A stretch of 64,000 bases of DNA, taken from Actinomycetospora termitidis (GTDB lineage Bacteria; Actinomycetota; Actinomycetes; Mycobacteriales; Pseudonocardiaceae). The notes below the pieces were generated by a model. It searched no databases and was not told the DNA's origin. It saw only the letters and a list, made by a program, of their open reading frames with translations. Made by a program: the position numbers and the translations under genes. This document shows, in pieces, positions 18,130 to 30,351 of the stretch. Location of the stretch: contig NZ_JASVWF010000001.1 of NCBI RefSeq assembly GCF_030286555.1, positions 744,001 to 808,000 on the forward strand, written 5' to 3'. Positions within the stretch are counted from its first letter, which is position 1, and every line of letters begins with the position of its first letter.

Positions 18130-19218
18130 ATGACCACCCTCCTGCGTCCCCCCGACCAGGGCGGCCCGCCCCGGCTGCCGCGCCTGCCGTCACGCCTGCG
18201 CTTCCTGCGCCTGCTCATCCCCGTGGGCGTGCTCGCGCTCGGCCTCGTCGTCGTGCTGATGATGGGGCTGCTCGTCGTCGGGCAGTTCACCGGCGGCGGC
18301 GACCCGGAGGCGGCCGGGACCTGCGACGCGGGCGCGGGCCGGGCGGCGGTCGGGGTGCCGCGCACCGGCGCGGACCTGAACCAGACGCAGCGGGACACCG
18401 CGGGGACGATCATCGGGGTCGCGAAGGGGATGGACGCGCCGCCGCGGGCGTGGGTGGTCGCCCTCGCCACGGCGATGCAGGAGTCCCGGATGGGGCTCGC
18501 CGGGATCGACGTGGCCGTCGACCACGACTCCCTCGGCGTCTTCCAGCAACGTCCCAGCCAGGGGTGGGGCAGCCCCGACGAGGTCCGCGACCCCGTCTAC
18601 GCCACCCGCACCTTCCTCACCCGCCTCCTCGCGGTGCCCGGGTGGGCCGACCTGCCGGTGACGCGGGCCGCGCAGATCGTCCAGCGCTCCGCTTTCCCGA
18701 ACGCCTACGCCAAGTGGGAGCCGCTCGCCGCCTCGCTGGTGGGCGACCTGTCCGGCGTCCAGGGCGCGATCCGGCCGTGCACCGAGGGTCCGGCCGCCGG
18801 TGTCGCCACCACGCTGCCCCCGGGGGTGGCGCGGACCGCGATCGACTTCGCCGTCCGGGAGACCGGCAAGCCGTACGTCTGGGGTGCGACCGGGCCGTCG
18901 AGCTACGACTGCTCCGGGTTGATGTTGCGCGCCTTCCAGTCCGCGGGCATCGTCCTGCCGCGCGTCTCGCGGGACCAGTACGGCGCCGGCGCCCACGTCC
19001 CGGTCGACCAGTCGCAGCCGGGTGACCTGCTGTTCTGGGCCTACGACACGTCCGACCCGGACTCGATCCACCACGTCGCGCTCTACCTCGGCGACGGGAA
19101 GATGATGGAGGCCCAGCAGACCGGGGTACCGCTGGGAGTGCGCTCCGTGTCGTGGTCGGAGAAGGGCCTGGTCCGCCTGGCCACCCGCCCCGGCACGGCG
19201 CCCCCGGAGGCGACCTGA
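18130..19218 (+). CDS. CwlT-like two-domain cell-wall hydrolase
   Basis: 362 aa. One N-terminal transmembrane helix (LLIPVGVLALGLVVVLMMGLLVVG) is followed by a lysozyme/SLT-like domain with the likely catalytic glutamate in ALATAMQESRMG and SLGVFQQRPSQGWGS. The C-terminal NlpC/P60 peptidase has the cysteine in YDCSGLMLRAF and the histidine in IHHVALYLGDGKMMEA. This muramidase plus endopeptidase pairing is the arrangement of CwlT (ICEBs1), TcpG and Tn916 Orf14, which open peptidoglycan for conjugation channels. As last gene of the cluster it would supply that function. It is 161 bp before dnaK. Confidence 0.85.
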   Translation: MTTLLRPPDQGGPPRLPRLPSRLRFLRLLIPVGVLALGLVVVLMMGLLVVGQFTGGGDPEAAGTCDAGAGRAAVGVPRTGADLNQTQRDTAGTIIGVAKGMDAPPRAWVVALATAMQESRMGLAGIDVAVDHDSLGVFQQRPSQGWGSPDEVRDPVYATRTFLTRLLAVPGWADLPVTRAAQIVQRSAFPNAYAKWEPLAASLVGDLSGVQGAIRPCTEGPAAGVATTLPPGVARTAIDFAVRETGKPYVWGATGPSSYDCSGLMLRAFQSAGIVLPRVSRDQYGAGAHVPVDQSQPGDLLFWAYDTSDPDSIHHVALYLGDGKMMEAQQTGVPLGVRSVSWSEKGLVRLATRPGTAPPEAT

Positions 19219-19269
19219 GCCGACCGGGAACAAGTCCACGAACCGGTTCGTTGGCACCGGTGAGAGCAA

Positions 19270-19290
19270 GTTGAGCGCCTCACACTCACC
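19270..19290 (+). promoter_or_regulatory. HAIR operator 1 (HspR site) before dnaK
   Basis: GTTGAGC-N7-ACTCACC, an imperfect match to the HspR-binding inverted repeat CTTGAGT-N7-ACTCAAG with the correct 7-nt spacer. HspR itself is encoded at the end of this operon, giving autorepression. Confidence 0.72.
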
Positions 19291-19319
19291 CCCGGGTCGC
19301 CCCCGAGGGCCGGGCTCGG

Positions 19320-19344
19320 TAGAGTTGAGCGCGACGGGCTCACG
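19320..19344 (+). promoter_or_regulatory. dnaK -10 element overlapped by HAIR operator 2
   Basis: TAGAGT (19320-19325) is a good -10 hexamer. GTTGAGC-N7-GCTCACG (19324-19344) overlaps it and covers the expected transcription start, so HspR bound here would block RNA polymerase. The 5' untranslated region would be about 50 nt, ending in AAGGAG before the ATG. Confidence 0.65.
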
Positions 19345-19379
19345 GACACCCCACGTACTCCCGGAAGGAGTCATCACCC

Positions 19380-21233
<1,854 letters not shown>

Positions 21234-21248
21234 TCCCGACCGACGGGT

Positions 21249-21281
21249 GTCGTGGCCCGGCCCTCGTGGCCGGGCCACGAC
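21249..21281 (+). terminator. Strong hairpin between dnaK and grpE
   Basis: Perfect 14-bp stem GTCGTGGCCCGGCC/GGCCGGGCCACGAC with a CTCGT loop. It starts 15 nt after the dnaK stop and ends 30 nt before the grpE start. It is likely a partial terminator or an RNA-stability element that makes DnaK more abundant than its co-chaperones. Confidence 0.7.
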
Positions 21282-21311
21282 CGCGTGACGAGCCTCCGGG
21301 AGGAGATCATC

Positions 21312-22019
21312 GTGCAGGACCCGACGGACGTCCGCGAGGACGTGTCGGTGGAGGACCACCAGGAGCAGTTCGGGGTCGGACCCGACGGACCCGGCGGTGA
21401 CCCCGTCGTGTCGGGCGGAGGCGTCGAGGGCGTCGTCGAGGGCGTCGTCGAGGGCGTCGAGGTCCCGGACGCGGCCGTGGGCGGCACGCCCACCTCGGCC
21501 GAGGCCGGCACCGACGAGACCCCCGGGTCGACCGACCCGGAGCTCGGCCGGCTGCGCACCGACCTCGAGGAGCGCACCGAGGACCTCAAGCGGATCTCAG
21601 CGGAGTACGCCAACTACCGCCGCCGCGTGGAGCGGGACCGCGAGGCCACCGTGAACGGCGCGAAGGCCCAGGTGGCCGGGGAGCTGCTCACGGTGCTCGA
21701 CGACGTCGAGCGCGCACGGCAGCACGGCGACCTGAACGGCGCCTTCAAGGTGGTCGCCGACCGGCTCACCGAGACGCTGAACCGCGCCGGACTCGCCGGC
21801 TTCGGCGAGGTCGGCGACGCGTTCGACCCCGCGGTGCACGAGGCCGTCGCCCACGGCACCTCCGCCGAGGTCGACGGCCCCACCGTCACCACGGTGATGC
21901 GCCGGGGCTACCGGTTCGGCGACAAGGTGCTGCGGGCCGCCATGGTCGAGGTCACCGACCACGACCCGGACGCGGTCGCGGCGACGACGAACGGGACCGG
22001 CGGTTCCGAGACCGCCTGA
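21312..22019 (+). CDS. grpE: Nucleotide exchange factor GrpE
   Basis: 235 aa from GTG 21312 (GGAGGAG 6 nt upstream). It promotes ADP release from DnaK. An acidic, disordered N-terminus contains a small tandem repeat (VEGVVEGVVEGVEV, 12-bp DNA units). The long coiled coil runs through LGRLRTDLEERTEDLKRISA and YANYRRRVERDRE. The C-terminal beta domain includes FDPAVHEAVAHG and VMRRGYRFGDKVLRAAMVEV, which is diagnostic for GrpE. It is the second gene of the dnaK operon. Confidence 0.96.
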   Translation: MQDPTDVREDVSVEDHQEQFGVGPDGPGGDPVVSGGGVEGVVEGVVEGVEVPDAAVGGTPTSAEAGTDETPGSTDPELGRLRTDLEERTEDLKRISAEYANYRRRVERDREATVNGAKAQVAGELLTVLDDVERARQHGDLNGAFKVVADRLTETLNRAGLAGFGEVGDAFDPAVHEAVAHGTSAEVDGPTVTTVMRRGYRFGDKVLRAAMVEVTDHDPDAVAATTNGTGGSETA

Positions 22020-22080
22020 GGATGCAGGAGAGTAGGGACGTCCCGGTCGACGCCGGGTTCACGGGAGGAGGGATGTGCCG

Positions 22081-23349
22081 ATGAGCAATCGCGACTGGCT
22101 CGAGAAGGACTTCTACCGTGAGCTCGGCGTCGCCAAGGACGCGTCGGCCGACGAGATCAAGAAGGCCTACCGCAAGATCGCGCGGGAGAACCACCCCGAC
22201 GCCAAGCCCGGCGACACGAAGGCCGAGGCGAAGTTCAAGGCGGCCGGCGAGGCCTACGGCGTGCTGTCCGACGCCACCAAGCGCCAGGAGTACGACGAGG
22301 CCCGCACGCTGTTCTCCGGGGGCCGTTTCGGCGGCTTCGGTGGCGGTGGTCGCTCCTCCGGCGGCGGCCAGGCCGGCGGGTTCGAGGACCTGTTCGGCGG
22401 AGCCACCCGTGGCGGGGGAGGCGGCGCCGGCGGCCTGGGCGACCTCCTCGGCGGCATCTTCGGCGGCATGGGAGGCATGGGTGGCACCGCCACCGACCCC
22501 ACCGGCGGCGCGGGTGCCCCCGGGGGCATGGGCGGCTTCGGCGGCGGGGTGCCCCGCCAGCGCCGGGGCGCCGACGTCGAGACCGAGGTCCGCATCGACT
22601 TCGGCGAGGCCGTCAACGGCGCGACCCTGCCGCTGCGGCTCACCTCGCCGATGACGTGCGGGACCTGCGACGGGTCCGGCGCGAAGCCCGGCACCACCCC
22701 GCGCACCTGCGTGCGCTGCGGCGGCGCGGGCCTGGTGTCCCGCAGCCAAGGTGCCTTCGCGTTCAGCGAGCCCTGCCCGGACTGCCGCGGCACCGGTCAC
22801 CTGGTCGACGACCCGTGCCCGGAGTGCGGCGGTGACGGCGTCAGTTCGCGGCCCCGCACCCTGACCATCCGCATCCCGGCGGGCGTCGAGGACGGCCAGC
22901 GGATCCGGCTCGCCGGCAAGGGCCAGCCCGGCCCCAGCGGCGGCCCCGCGGGCGACCTCTACGTCATCGTCCACGTCGCGGCCGACGCCGTGTTCGGACG
23001 CTCGTCGAAGAACCCCGACGACCTCACCCTCGGGCTGCCCGTGACCTACCCCGAGCTGGTGCGGGGCGCGACCGTGACGGTGCCGACGATCGAGGGCCGC
23101 ATCTCGCTGAAGGTCCCGGCCGGCAGCTCGGCCGGGCGCACCCTGCGGGTGCGCGGCCGCGGGGTGAAGCGGAAGGACCGCACGGGGGACCTGCTCGTCA
23201 CCCTCGAGCTCGCGGTGCCGTCCCGACTGTCCGCCGAGGCGAGCGACGCGCTCGACGCCTACGCGAAGGCGACCGCCGACCACGACCCGCGGGCCCACCT
23301 CACCGAGCGGGCCGACCGGGCCCACGCGGACAAGGAAGCGGCGTCATGA
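22081..23349 (+). CDS. dnaJ: Chaperone DnaJ
   Basis: 422 aa from ATG 22081 (a GTG two codons earlier is better spaced from GGAGGAGG and could be used). Stimulates the DnaK ATPase. The J-domain runs from KDFYRELGV through ENHPDAKPG (HPD motif) to about residue 70. A Gly/Phe-rich region of about 100 residues follows. The zinc domain has all four CxxCxG motifs (CGTCDG, CVRCGG, CPDCRG, CPECGG), and the C-terminal substrate domain includes RIPAGVEDGQRIRLAGKG. It resembles mycobacterial DnaJ1 (KDFYxELGV). The stop overlaps the hspR ATG (ATGA). Confidence 0.97.
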   Translation: MSNRDWLEKDFYRELGVAKDASADEIKKAYRKIARENHPDAKPGDTKAEAKFKAAGEAYGVLSDATKRQEYDEARTLFSGGRFGGFGGGGRSSGGGQAGGFEDLFGGATRGGGGGAGGLGDLLGGIFGGMGGMGGTATDPTGGAGAPGGMGGFGGGVPRQRRGADVETEVRIDFGEAVNGATLPLRLTSPMTCGTCDGSGAKPGTTPRTCVRCGGAGLVSRSQGAFAFSEPCPDCRGTGHLVDDPCPECGGDGVSSRPRTLTIRIPAGVEDGQRIRLAGKGQPGPSGGPAGDLYVIVHVAADAVFGRSSKNPDDLTLGLPVTYPELVRGATVTVPTIEGRISLKVPAGSSAGRTLRVRGRGVKRKDRTGDLLVTLELAVPSRLSAEASDALDAYAKATADHDPRAHLTERADRAHADKEAAS

Positions 23350-23855
23350 CCGCGGGGGACACGGGGCCCGACGGCACCCGTCGTGCCCCGCGCGCCGAGT
23401 CGGCGATCCCCGGGCTGCCGCCCTGGGCCGACGAGGACACCCCGGTCTTCGTCATCTCCATCGCCGCGGAGTTCTCGGGCATGCACGCGCAGACGCTGCG
23501 GTCCTACGACCGCATCGGGCTCGTGAGTCCGGGCCGCGCCAGTGGTGGCGGGCGGCGGTACTCGGTGCGCGACATCGCCCTGCTGCGCGAGGTACAGCGG
23601 CTCTCCCAGGAGGAGGGCGTCAACCTCGCCGGCATCAAACGGATCATCGAGCTGGAGCGCGAGGTCGACCAGCTCACCGACCGGCTCGCCGAGGTCACCG
23701 ACGAGCTCGCGCGCAGCCGGTCCCGGCTGCAGGCGCTGACCGACCAGGCCGGTCGCAGCGGCGAGCTGCTGCCCGCGGTGCGGACGCAGTCGGTCGTCGT
23801 GTGGCAGCCGGCCCGCCGGCGGCGGCAGGGCCCGGAGGAACCGGGCCGGGAGTGA
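23346..23855 (+). CDS. hspR: Heat-shock repressor HspR (MerR family)
   Basis: 169 aa. MerR-type winged helix: VFVISIAAEFSGMHAQTLRSYDRIGLVSPGR, then RRYSVRDIALLREVQRLS. A coiled coil (ELEREVDQLTDRLAEVTDELARSRSRLQ) serves for dimerisation. It binds HAIR inverted repeats and, with DnaK as co-repressor, silences chaperone genes until heat shock. HAIR sites are visible before dnaK (19270, 19324) and clpB (25486). The N-terminal 30 residues are an extra unstructured segment. It is translationally coupled to dnaJ and convergent with the next gene (6 nt apart). Confidence 0.95.
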   Translation: MTAGDTGPDGTRRAPRAESAIPGLPPWADEDTPVFVISIAAEFSGMHAQTLRSYDRIGLVSPGRASGGGRRYSVRDIALLREVQRLSQEEGVNLAGIKRIIELEREVDQLTDRLAEVTDELARSRSRLQALTDQAGRSGELLPAVRTQSVVVWQPARRRRQGPEEPGRE

Positions 23856-23861
23856 GCCGGC

Positions 23862-25337
23862 TCAGGACCCGTCGTCGGTGAAGGGGTCGTAGTGGATGCG
23901 GTCCAGCGGCGTGCCGTCGACCAGCAGGGCGGCCGTGGTCGCCCGGGTCATCGCGGGCGAGCCGGCCACCACGACGTCGTGCTCCAGCCACGGGCCGGAG
24001 CGCGCGACGGCGTCCACGACGCTGCCCGGGGCGAGCTCGGTGTCGAGCGGGTCGGACTCGCAGACCCCCACGACGGCGAGCCACGGCTCGCCCACCGCGA
24101 GGTCGGCGAAGCGGTCCAACGTGTGCAGGTCCTCGGGGGTCCGTCCGCCGACCATCACGGTCGTGGGGCGCACGTCGACGCCCGCCGCGGCCTGGCCGAC
24201 CAGGTCCTCGCACAGGGCCAGGGCCACCGAGGCGCCGGTGCCGCCGGCGACGACGAGCAGCTCCCGCTCGGCGCCCGGGTCGACCACGGTCCCGCCCTCG
24301 GCCGGGCCGATGCGCCAGCGCTCGCCGCAGCGGCTGTGCGCGACCAGCGACCGGCTGACCCACCCGCCGTCGACGGCGCGCACGTGGAACTCCAGGCGGC
24401 CGTCGGCGCGCGGCGCGCCGGCCGGCGTGAGGTGCCGCCACAGGCGCGGGCGCTGCGGGATCTCGACGGTCACCGACTGCCCGGCCCGGAACGGCACGGC
24501 GACGTCGGGTTCGACCTCGACGACCGCGAGGTCCCAGCTCAACCGGCGGTGCGACACGACCGTCGCCCCGACGACGCCGGGCAGCGCCGCGGCGGCCTCC
24601 CGCGCCGGGGCGGCGGCCAGCGAGAAGGCGCGCACCCAGGCGTCGTCCGCGCCCGGGGCCCACAGGTCCCCGGCGAACTCACGGACCGCGCCGATCAGGG
24701 CGACGCCGAGGGCCTCGTCGGCGGCCTCGTCGAGGTCGAGGGCCCGCAGCTCCCGGGCGAGCGCCCCGGCCGCCACCGGGAGCTCCCCGGGGCGGTCGAC
24801 CGCGGACATCGCGGTGACCGTGGTCCGGAGCAGGCGCCGGGCGGCGGGGTCGGCCTGGGTGGGGAAGTGTTCCCGCAGGCGCGGCGCGAGACTGAACAGC
24901 AGGGCGCCGAACCAGTGGGCGAGGTCGGCCTCGCAGTCCGCGACGCGCGACCAGACCGCGCGGACGGCCTCGCCCGCGCGCACGACGACGAGGTCGACGG
25001 CGGGGGCCGCGGGCTCCTGGGCCGGGAGCGGAGTGGCCGGGAGCGGTGTGGTCGGGGGCGGCACCGTGACCGGGGTGGCCAGGGCCGTGGTCGGCGGGGC
25101 GTCGGCGGGCGAGGCATCCGCGGGCGGGGCGTCGGTGGTCGCGGCGGGGAGGACGGTCGTGGCCGCCGACGGCGCACCCGGCCGCGTCGCGGTGGGCACC
25201 AGCCGGAGCATGCGGGCGGGCCGATCGGCCGACGGGCGGGGTCGGGGACGCGGCCGATCGGCCGCCGTCCCGCCGTCCGCGGCCGTGCGACCGCCGCGCT
25301 CGACTGGGCCGATCGGCTCGGCTGGTTCCGCCGACAT
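23862..25337 (-). CDS. Flavohemoglobin-like protein with substituted ligand residues
   Basis: 491 aa by the longest start (MSAEPAEP). The first 165 residues are Ala/Pro/Thr low complexity, so the true start may be later. A globin-like domain follows (VVVRAGEAVRAVWSRVADCE... to about 300), then an FNR-type module with PFRAGQSVTVEIPQRPRLWR and GGTGASVALALCEDL. Its place beside clpB matches Rv0385/Rv0384c. By eye alignment with E. coli Hmp, the proximal haem histidine (AQKH) is leucine (ARELRAL), B10 tyrosine is phenylalanine, and the FAD motif RxYS reads RHLT. It may not bind haem or flavin normally. It is divergent from clpB across a HAIR site. Confidence 0.7.
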   Translation of the reverse strand: MSAEPAEPIGPVERGGRTAADGGTAADRPRPRPRPSADRPARMLRLVPTATRPGAPSAATTVLPAATTDAPPADASPADAPPTTALATPVTVPPPTTPLPATPLPAQEPAAPAVDLVVVRAGEAVRAVWSRVADCEADLAHWFGALLFSLAPRLREHFPTQADPAARRLLRTTVTAMSAVDRPGELPVAAGALARELRALDLDEAADEALGVALIGAVREFAGDLWAPGADDAWVRAFSLAAAPAREAAAALPGVVGATVVSHRRLSWDLAVVEVEPDVAVPFRAGQSVTVEIPQRPRLWRHLTPAGAPRADGRLEFHVRAVDGGWVSRSLVAHSRCGERWRIGPAEGGTVVDPGAERELLVVAGGTGASVALALCEDLVGQAAAGVDVRPTTVMVGGRTPEDLHTLDRFADLAVGEPWLAVVGVCESDPLDTELAPGSVVDAVARSGPWLEHDVVVAGSPAMTRATTAALLVDGTPLDRIHYDPFTDDGS

Positions 25338-25485
25338 GCCGACTCCCTCCGTGCCCCCGGCGAGGTCCCGTCCCTCGCCCGGGTCCGGAGCATCATGACA
25401 GAGCGTGCCGAGACCCGGCGAACCGACGTTGCGTCGTCACCGTGGGTGCTGATGCGCGGGAACGAATCGGAGAAAGCTCCGGAGA

Positions 25486-25518
25486 CTTGAGCGGAATACG
25501 CTCAACTCTGGGTAGGTT
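25486..25518 (+). promoter_or_regulatory. clpB promoter with near-perfect HAIR operator
   Basis: CTTGAGC-N7-GCTCAAC (25486-25506) is the best HspR site in the window. TAGGTT (25513-25518) is the probable -10, so the operator covers the -35 region. A 5' untranslated region of about 70 nt would follow, with cagccccgaaag-like direct repeats just before the ATG. The divergent flavohemoglobin-like gene may also be affected. Confidence 0.8.
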
Positions 25519-25593
25519 GGACCCCACGAGAGTCACGACGCCCGGCGTCACCACCCCCATCCCCGAAAGCTCAGCCCCGAAAGGTCAGCCCCG

Positions 25594-28188
<2,595 letters not shown>

Positions 28189-28202
28189 TCCCCGGCCCCC
28201 GG

Positions 28203-28250
28203 TCGAGCGAAGGGCCCCTTTGGTCGGATAGACGGGCGAGGGGCGCCCAC
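28203..28250. repeat. Decayed half-copy of R1
   Basis: The left arm (GTCGAGCGAAGGGCCCCTT followed by TGGTCGGATAGA) is R1-like, but the right side has diverged (only AGGGGC still pairs). It lies directly next to an intact copy, suggesting local duplication followed by decay. Confidence 0.55.
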
Positions 28251-28269
28251 CGCCAGTCCGGTCCCGGTT

Positions 28270-28320
28270 GAGCGAAGGGCCCCTTCGGTCGAATAGATCG
28301 ACCGAGGGGGCCCTTCGCTC
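28270..28320. terminator. R1 palindrome (copy 4)
   Basis: Left arm GAGCGAAGGGCCCCTTCGG continues TCGA, with loop ATAGA and a right arm complementary except for one G-U. It sits between the convergent ends of clpB and the MFS exporter. Confidence 0.75.
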
Positions 28321-28336
28321 GTTCCCGGGCCAGGCG

Positions 28337-29866
28337 TCAGGCGGCGACCGGCTCGGCCGCAGGCACCGGCTCCGGTTCGTCGTCGGGGGCGACCGCGGTG
28401 ATCGGCGGAACGGCCCGCAGCGCCCAGATCGCGACACCGCACAGCGCCAGGAACACGACTGCGCCCACGCCCGCCGTCGTCGCGAGCCCGGTGGTGAAGG
28501 CCTCGCGGGCGGCGTCGAGCACGCCCGGATCGCCGGTACGCGCCGCGGTCTCGAGGCTCTGCGCAGCCGCGTCGGCGGTCGCGGTCGGGGTGCCGGCCGG
28601 GAGGTCCAGCGTCGAGCGGTAGACGACGGCGGCGAGGCTGCCGAGGGTGGCGACGCCCAGGGCGATGCCCATCTCGCCGCTGGTCTCCGACAGCGCGCCC
28701 GCCGAGCCCGCCTTCTCCGGGGGCACCGACCCGACGACGAGGTCGGTGCCGAGGGCGGCCGGCGCGGCGACACCCATGGACGTCACGAGGAACGCGCCGA
28801 CCAGCAGCCACGGCGAGCTGTCGGCGGCGAGCCCGGTCAGGGCAACCAGGCCCAGGGCCGCGAGCGCGAGGCCGCCGGCGATGACGAAGGCCGGGCGGAC
28901 CCGGCCCGCGAGGCGCGGCGCGGCGTTCGTCGCCACGATCATCGCGAGCTGCAGTGGTGCCAGGATCAGGCCGGCCTGCAGGACGGAGAGGCCCGCGACG
29001 AGCTGGAACCACTGGGTCGCGAGCAGGAACGTCCCGGCCATGACGACCCCGCCCGCCAGGTTCAGCCCGAGCGCACCGGACACCGCGCGGCGACGGAAGA
29101 GGCGGAGGTCGAGCAGCGGGTCCTCGAGGCGGAGCTGCCGCCGGACGAACAGCACGCCGACACCGAGGCCGACCACGAGGGCGGCGAGCGGAGCGAGCGC
29201 GGGACCCGCCGTCGCGAACTCCTTGAGCGCGTAGACCACGGGCAGGACGGTGCCGAGCGAGAGCGCGACGCTCGCGAGGTCGAGCCGGCCGGCGGCCTCG
29301 TCGCGGGCCTCGGGGAGCAGCAGCGGGCCCGCGATCAGCAGCACGACCATCACCGGCACCCCGAGCAGGAACGCCGCACCCCACCAGAACGTCTCGAGGA
29401 GCAGGCCCCCGGCGAGCGGCCCGACGGTCATGCCGCCCATGAAGCAGCTCATCCAGATGGCGATCGCGCTCGCCCGGGCCCGCGGGTCGGTGAACATCGT
29501 GCTGATCAGGGCGAGGGTCGACGGCATCAGCGTCGCGCCGGCGATGCCGAGGACCGCCCGGGCCGCGATCAGGGTGGCCGCGGAGTCGGCGAAGGCGGCG
29601 ACCACCGAGGCGACCGCGAACGCCGCGCCCCCGATCAGCAGCAGCCGTCGACGGCCGATGCGGTCGCCGAGCGTGCCCATCGTGACCAGGAACCCGGCGA
29701 TCATGAAGCCGTAGACGTCCATCGCCCACAGCTGCTCGGTCGGCCCCAGGTCGAGGTCCGCGCTCATCGCCGGCAGCGCGAGGTAGAGCACGCTCATGTC
29801 GAGCGACAGCAGCAACGTCGGCAGGGCCAGGACGGCGAGGCCGGTCCATGCTCGTCGGTTCGTCAT
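28337..29866 (-). CDS. MFS drug exporter, DHA2 (14-helix) family
   Basis: 509 aa. Proton-coupled efflux pump of the QacA/SmvA type. About 14 hydrophobic helices are visible, starting with WTGLAVLALPTLLLSLDMSVLYLALPAM. Motif A is GTLGDRIGRRRLLL between helices 2 and 3, and the intramembrane aspartate in LSLDMSVLYLALP is typical of DHA2 members. The C-terminus is a short Pro/Glu tail. Substrates are unknown, with quaternary cations and dyes being typical of the family. No regulator gene adjoins it, but an unusually AT-rich promoter with an imperfect dyad precedes it. It is divergent from a lipoprotein whose operator lies in the same intergenic region. Confidence 0.9.
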   Translation of the reverse strand: MTNRRAWTGLAVLALPTLLLSLDMSVLYLALPAMSADLDLGPTEQLWAMDVYGFMIAGFLVTMGTLGDRIGRRRLLLIGGAAFAVASVVAAFADSAATLIAARAVLGIAGATLMPSTLALISTMFTDPRARASAIAIWMSCFMGGMTVGPLAGGLLLETFWWGAAFLLGVPVMVVLLIAGPLLLPEARDEAAGRLDLASVALSLGTVLPVVYALKEFATAGPALAPLAALVVGLGVGVLFVRRQLRLEDPLLDLRLFRRRAVSGALGLNLAGGVVMAGTFLLATQWFQLVAGLSVLQAGLILAPLQLAMIVATNAAPRLAGRVRPAFVIAGGLALAALGLVALTGLAADSSPWLLVGAFLVTSMGVAAPAALGTDLVVGSVPPEKAGSAGALSETSGEMGIALGVATLGSLAAVVYRSTLDLPAGTPTATADAAAQSLETAARTGDPGVLDAAREAFTTGLATTAGVGAVVFLALCGVAIWALRAVPPITAVAPDDEPEPVPAAEPVAA

Positions 29867-29875
29867 GGTCCGAGA

Positions 29876-29898
29876 AACTAACAGACAAGTATTGATTT
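29876..29898 (-). promoter_or_regulatory. AT-rich promoter segment of the MFS gene
   Basis: The segment beginning CTAACAGACAAGTATT and ending GATTTAG is far more AT-rich than its surroundings and forms a loose dyad (CTAA near both ends). Its placement just upstream of the start codon suggests a promoter overlapped by an operator. The binding protein is unknown. Confidence 0.35.
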
Positions 29899-29908
29899 AG
29901 GAATTCAT

Positions 29909-29930
29909 GCGATGAGAGCAGCCTCATCGC
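29909..29930. promoter_or_regulatory. Dyad GCGATGAG-N6-CTCATCGC (operator candidate, site A)
   Basis: Perfect 8-bp arms with a 6-nt centre (AGCAGC), 86 nt before the acidic lipoprotein start. The same GATGAG-N6-CTCATC pattern with the same spacing occurs at 32711-32730 before the second lipoprotein and its two-component operon. It is probably the response-regulator binding site. Confidence 0.6.
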
Positions 29931-30015
29931 GGTCTCCCGGAGGGCTCACCGCCGGTCCCGAGAGTGGTTCTCGACGGCGGGCGAGGTGCCCGCCCCGATC
30001 ACCGGGAGACCAGCC

Positions 30016-30348
30016 ATGACCCGCACCCGCCTGCTCGCCCTCGGCGTCGCCGCCGCCGGTGCCGTCCTCCTGTCCGGCTGCGCCGGGGGCGACGACGCCC
30101 CGCTGCCGGCCGGCGTCGCCGTCCCGGGCATCACCGAGATGTCCGCGGACACGCCGATCGCGCCGCCGGCTCCGGTCCCCGCCCCGCCGGTCGGCGACGA
30201 CGCGGACGACCGCTGGGACGACGACCGCTGGGACGACATCGATGACCGCGACGACGACCGGGACGACCGCGACGACGACCTGGACGACCGCGACGACGAC
30301 CGGGATGACGTGGACGACCTGGACGACGACGACCGCTGGGACGACTGA
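30016..30348 (+). CDS. Acidic repeat lipoprotein (paralog 1)
   Basis: 110 aa. ATG 30016 (GGGAG 7 nt upstream) is chosen because it gives a clean lipoprotein signal: TRTRLLALGVAAAGAVLLSGC with lipobox LLSG-C. After a Pro/Ala linker (APLPAGVAVPGITE...), the C-terminal 45 residues are almost only Asp and Arg (DDRWDDDRWDD and DDRDD repeats). It would be a surface-anchored polyanion, possibly binding metal cations or cationic peptides. No domain family is recognised. It ends 3 nt before the convergent response-regulator stop and shares sequence style with the lipoprotein at 32440-32667. Confidence 0.78.
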   Translation: MTRTRLLALGVAAAGAVLLSGCAGGDDAPLPAGVAVPGITEMSADTPIAPPAPVPAPPVGDDADDRWDDDRWDDIDDRDDDRDDRDDDLDDRDDDRDDVDDLDDDDRWDD

Positions 30349-30351
30349 CTC

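Noticed and set aside
11638-19218. Interpretation as an integrative conjugative element
   Set aside because: No integrase, relaxase, coupling protein, attachment repeats or composition shift are visible, and both sides are conserved core genes. Kept as a secretion-like cluster only.
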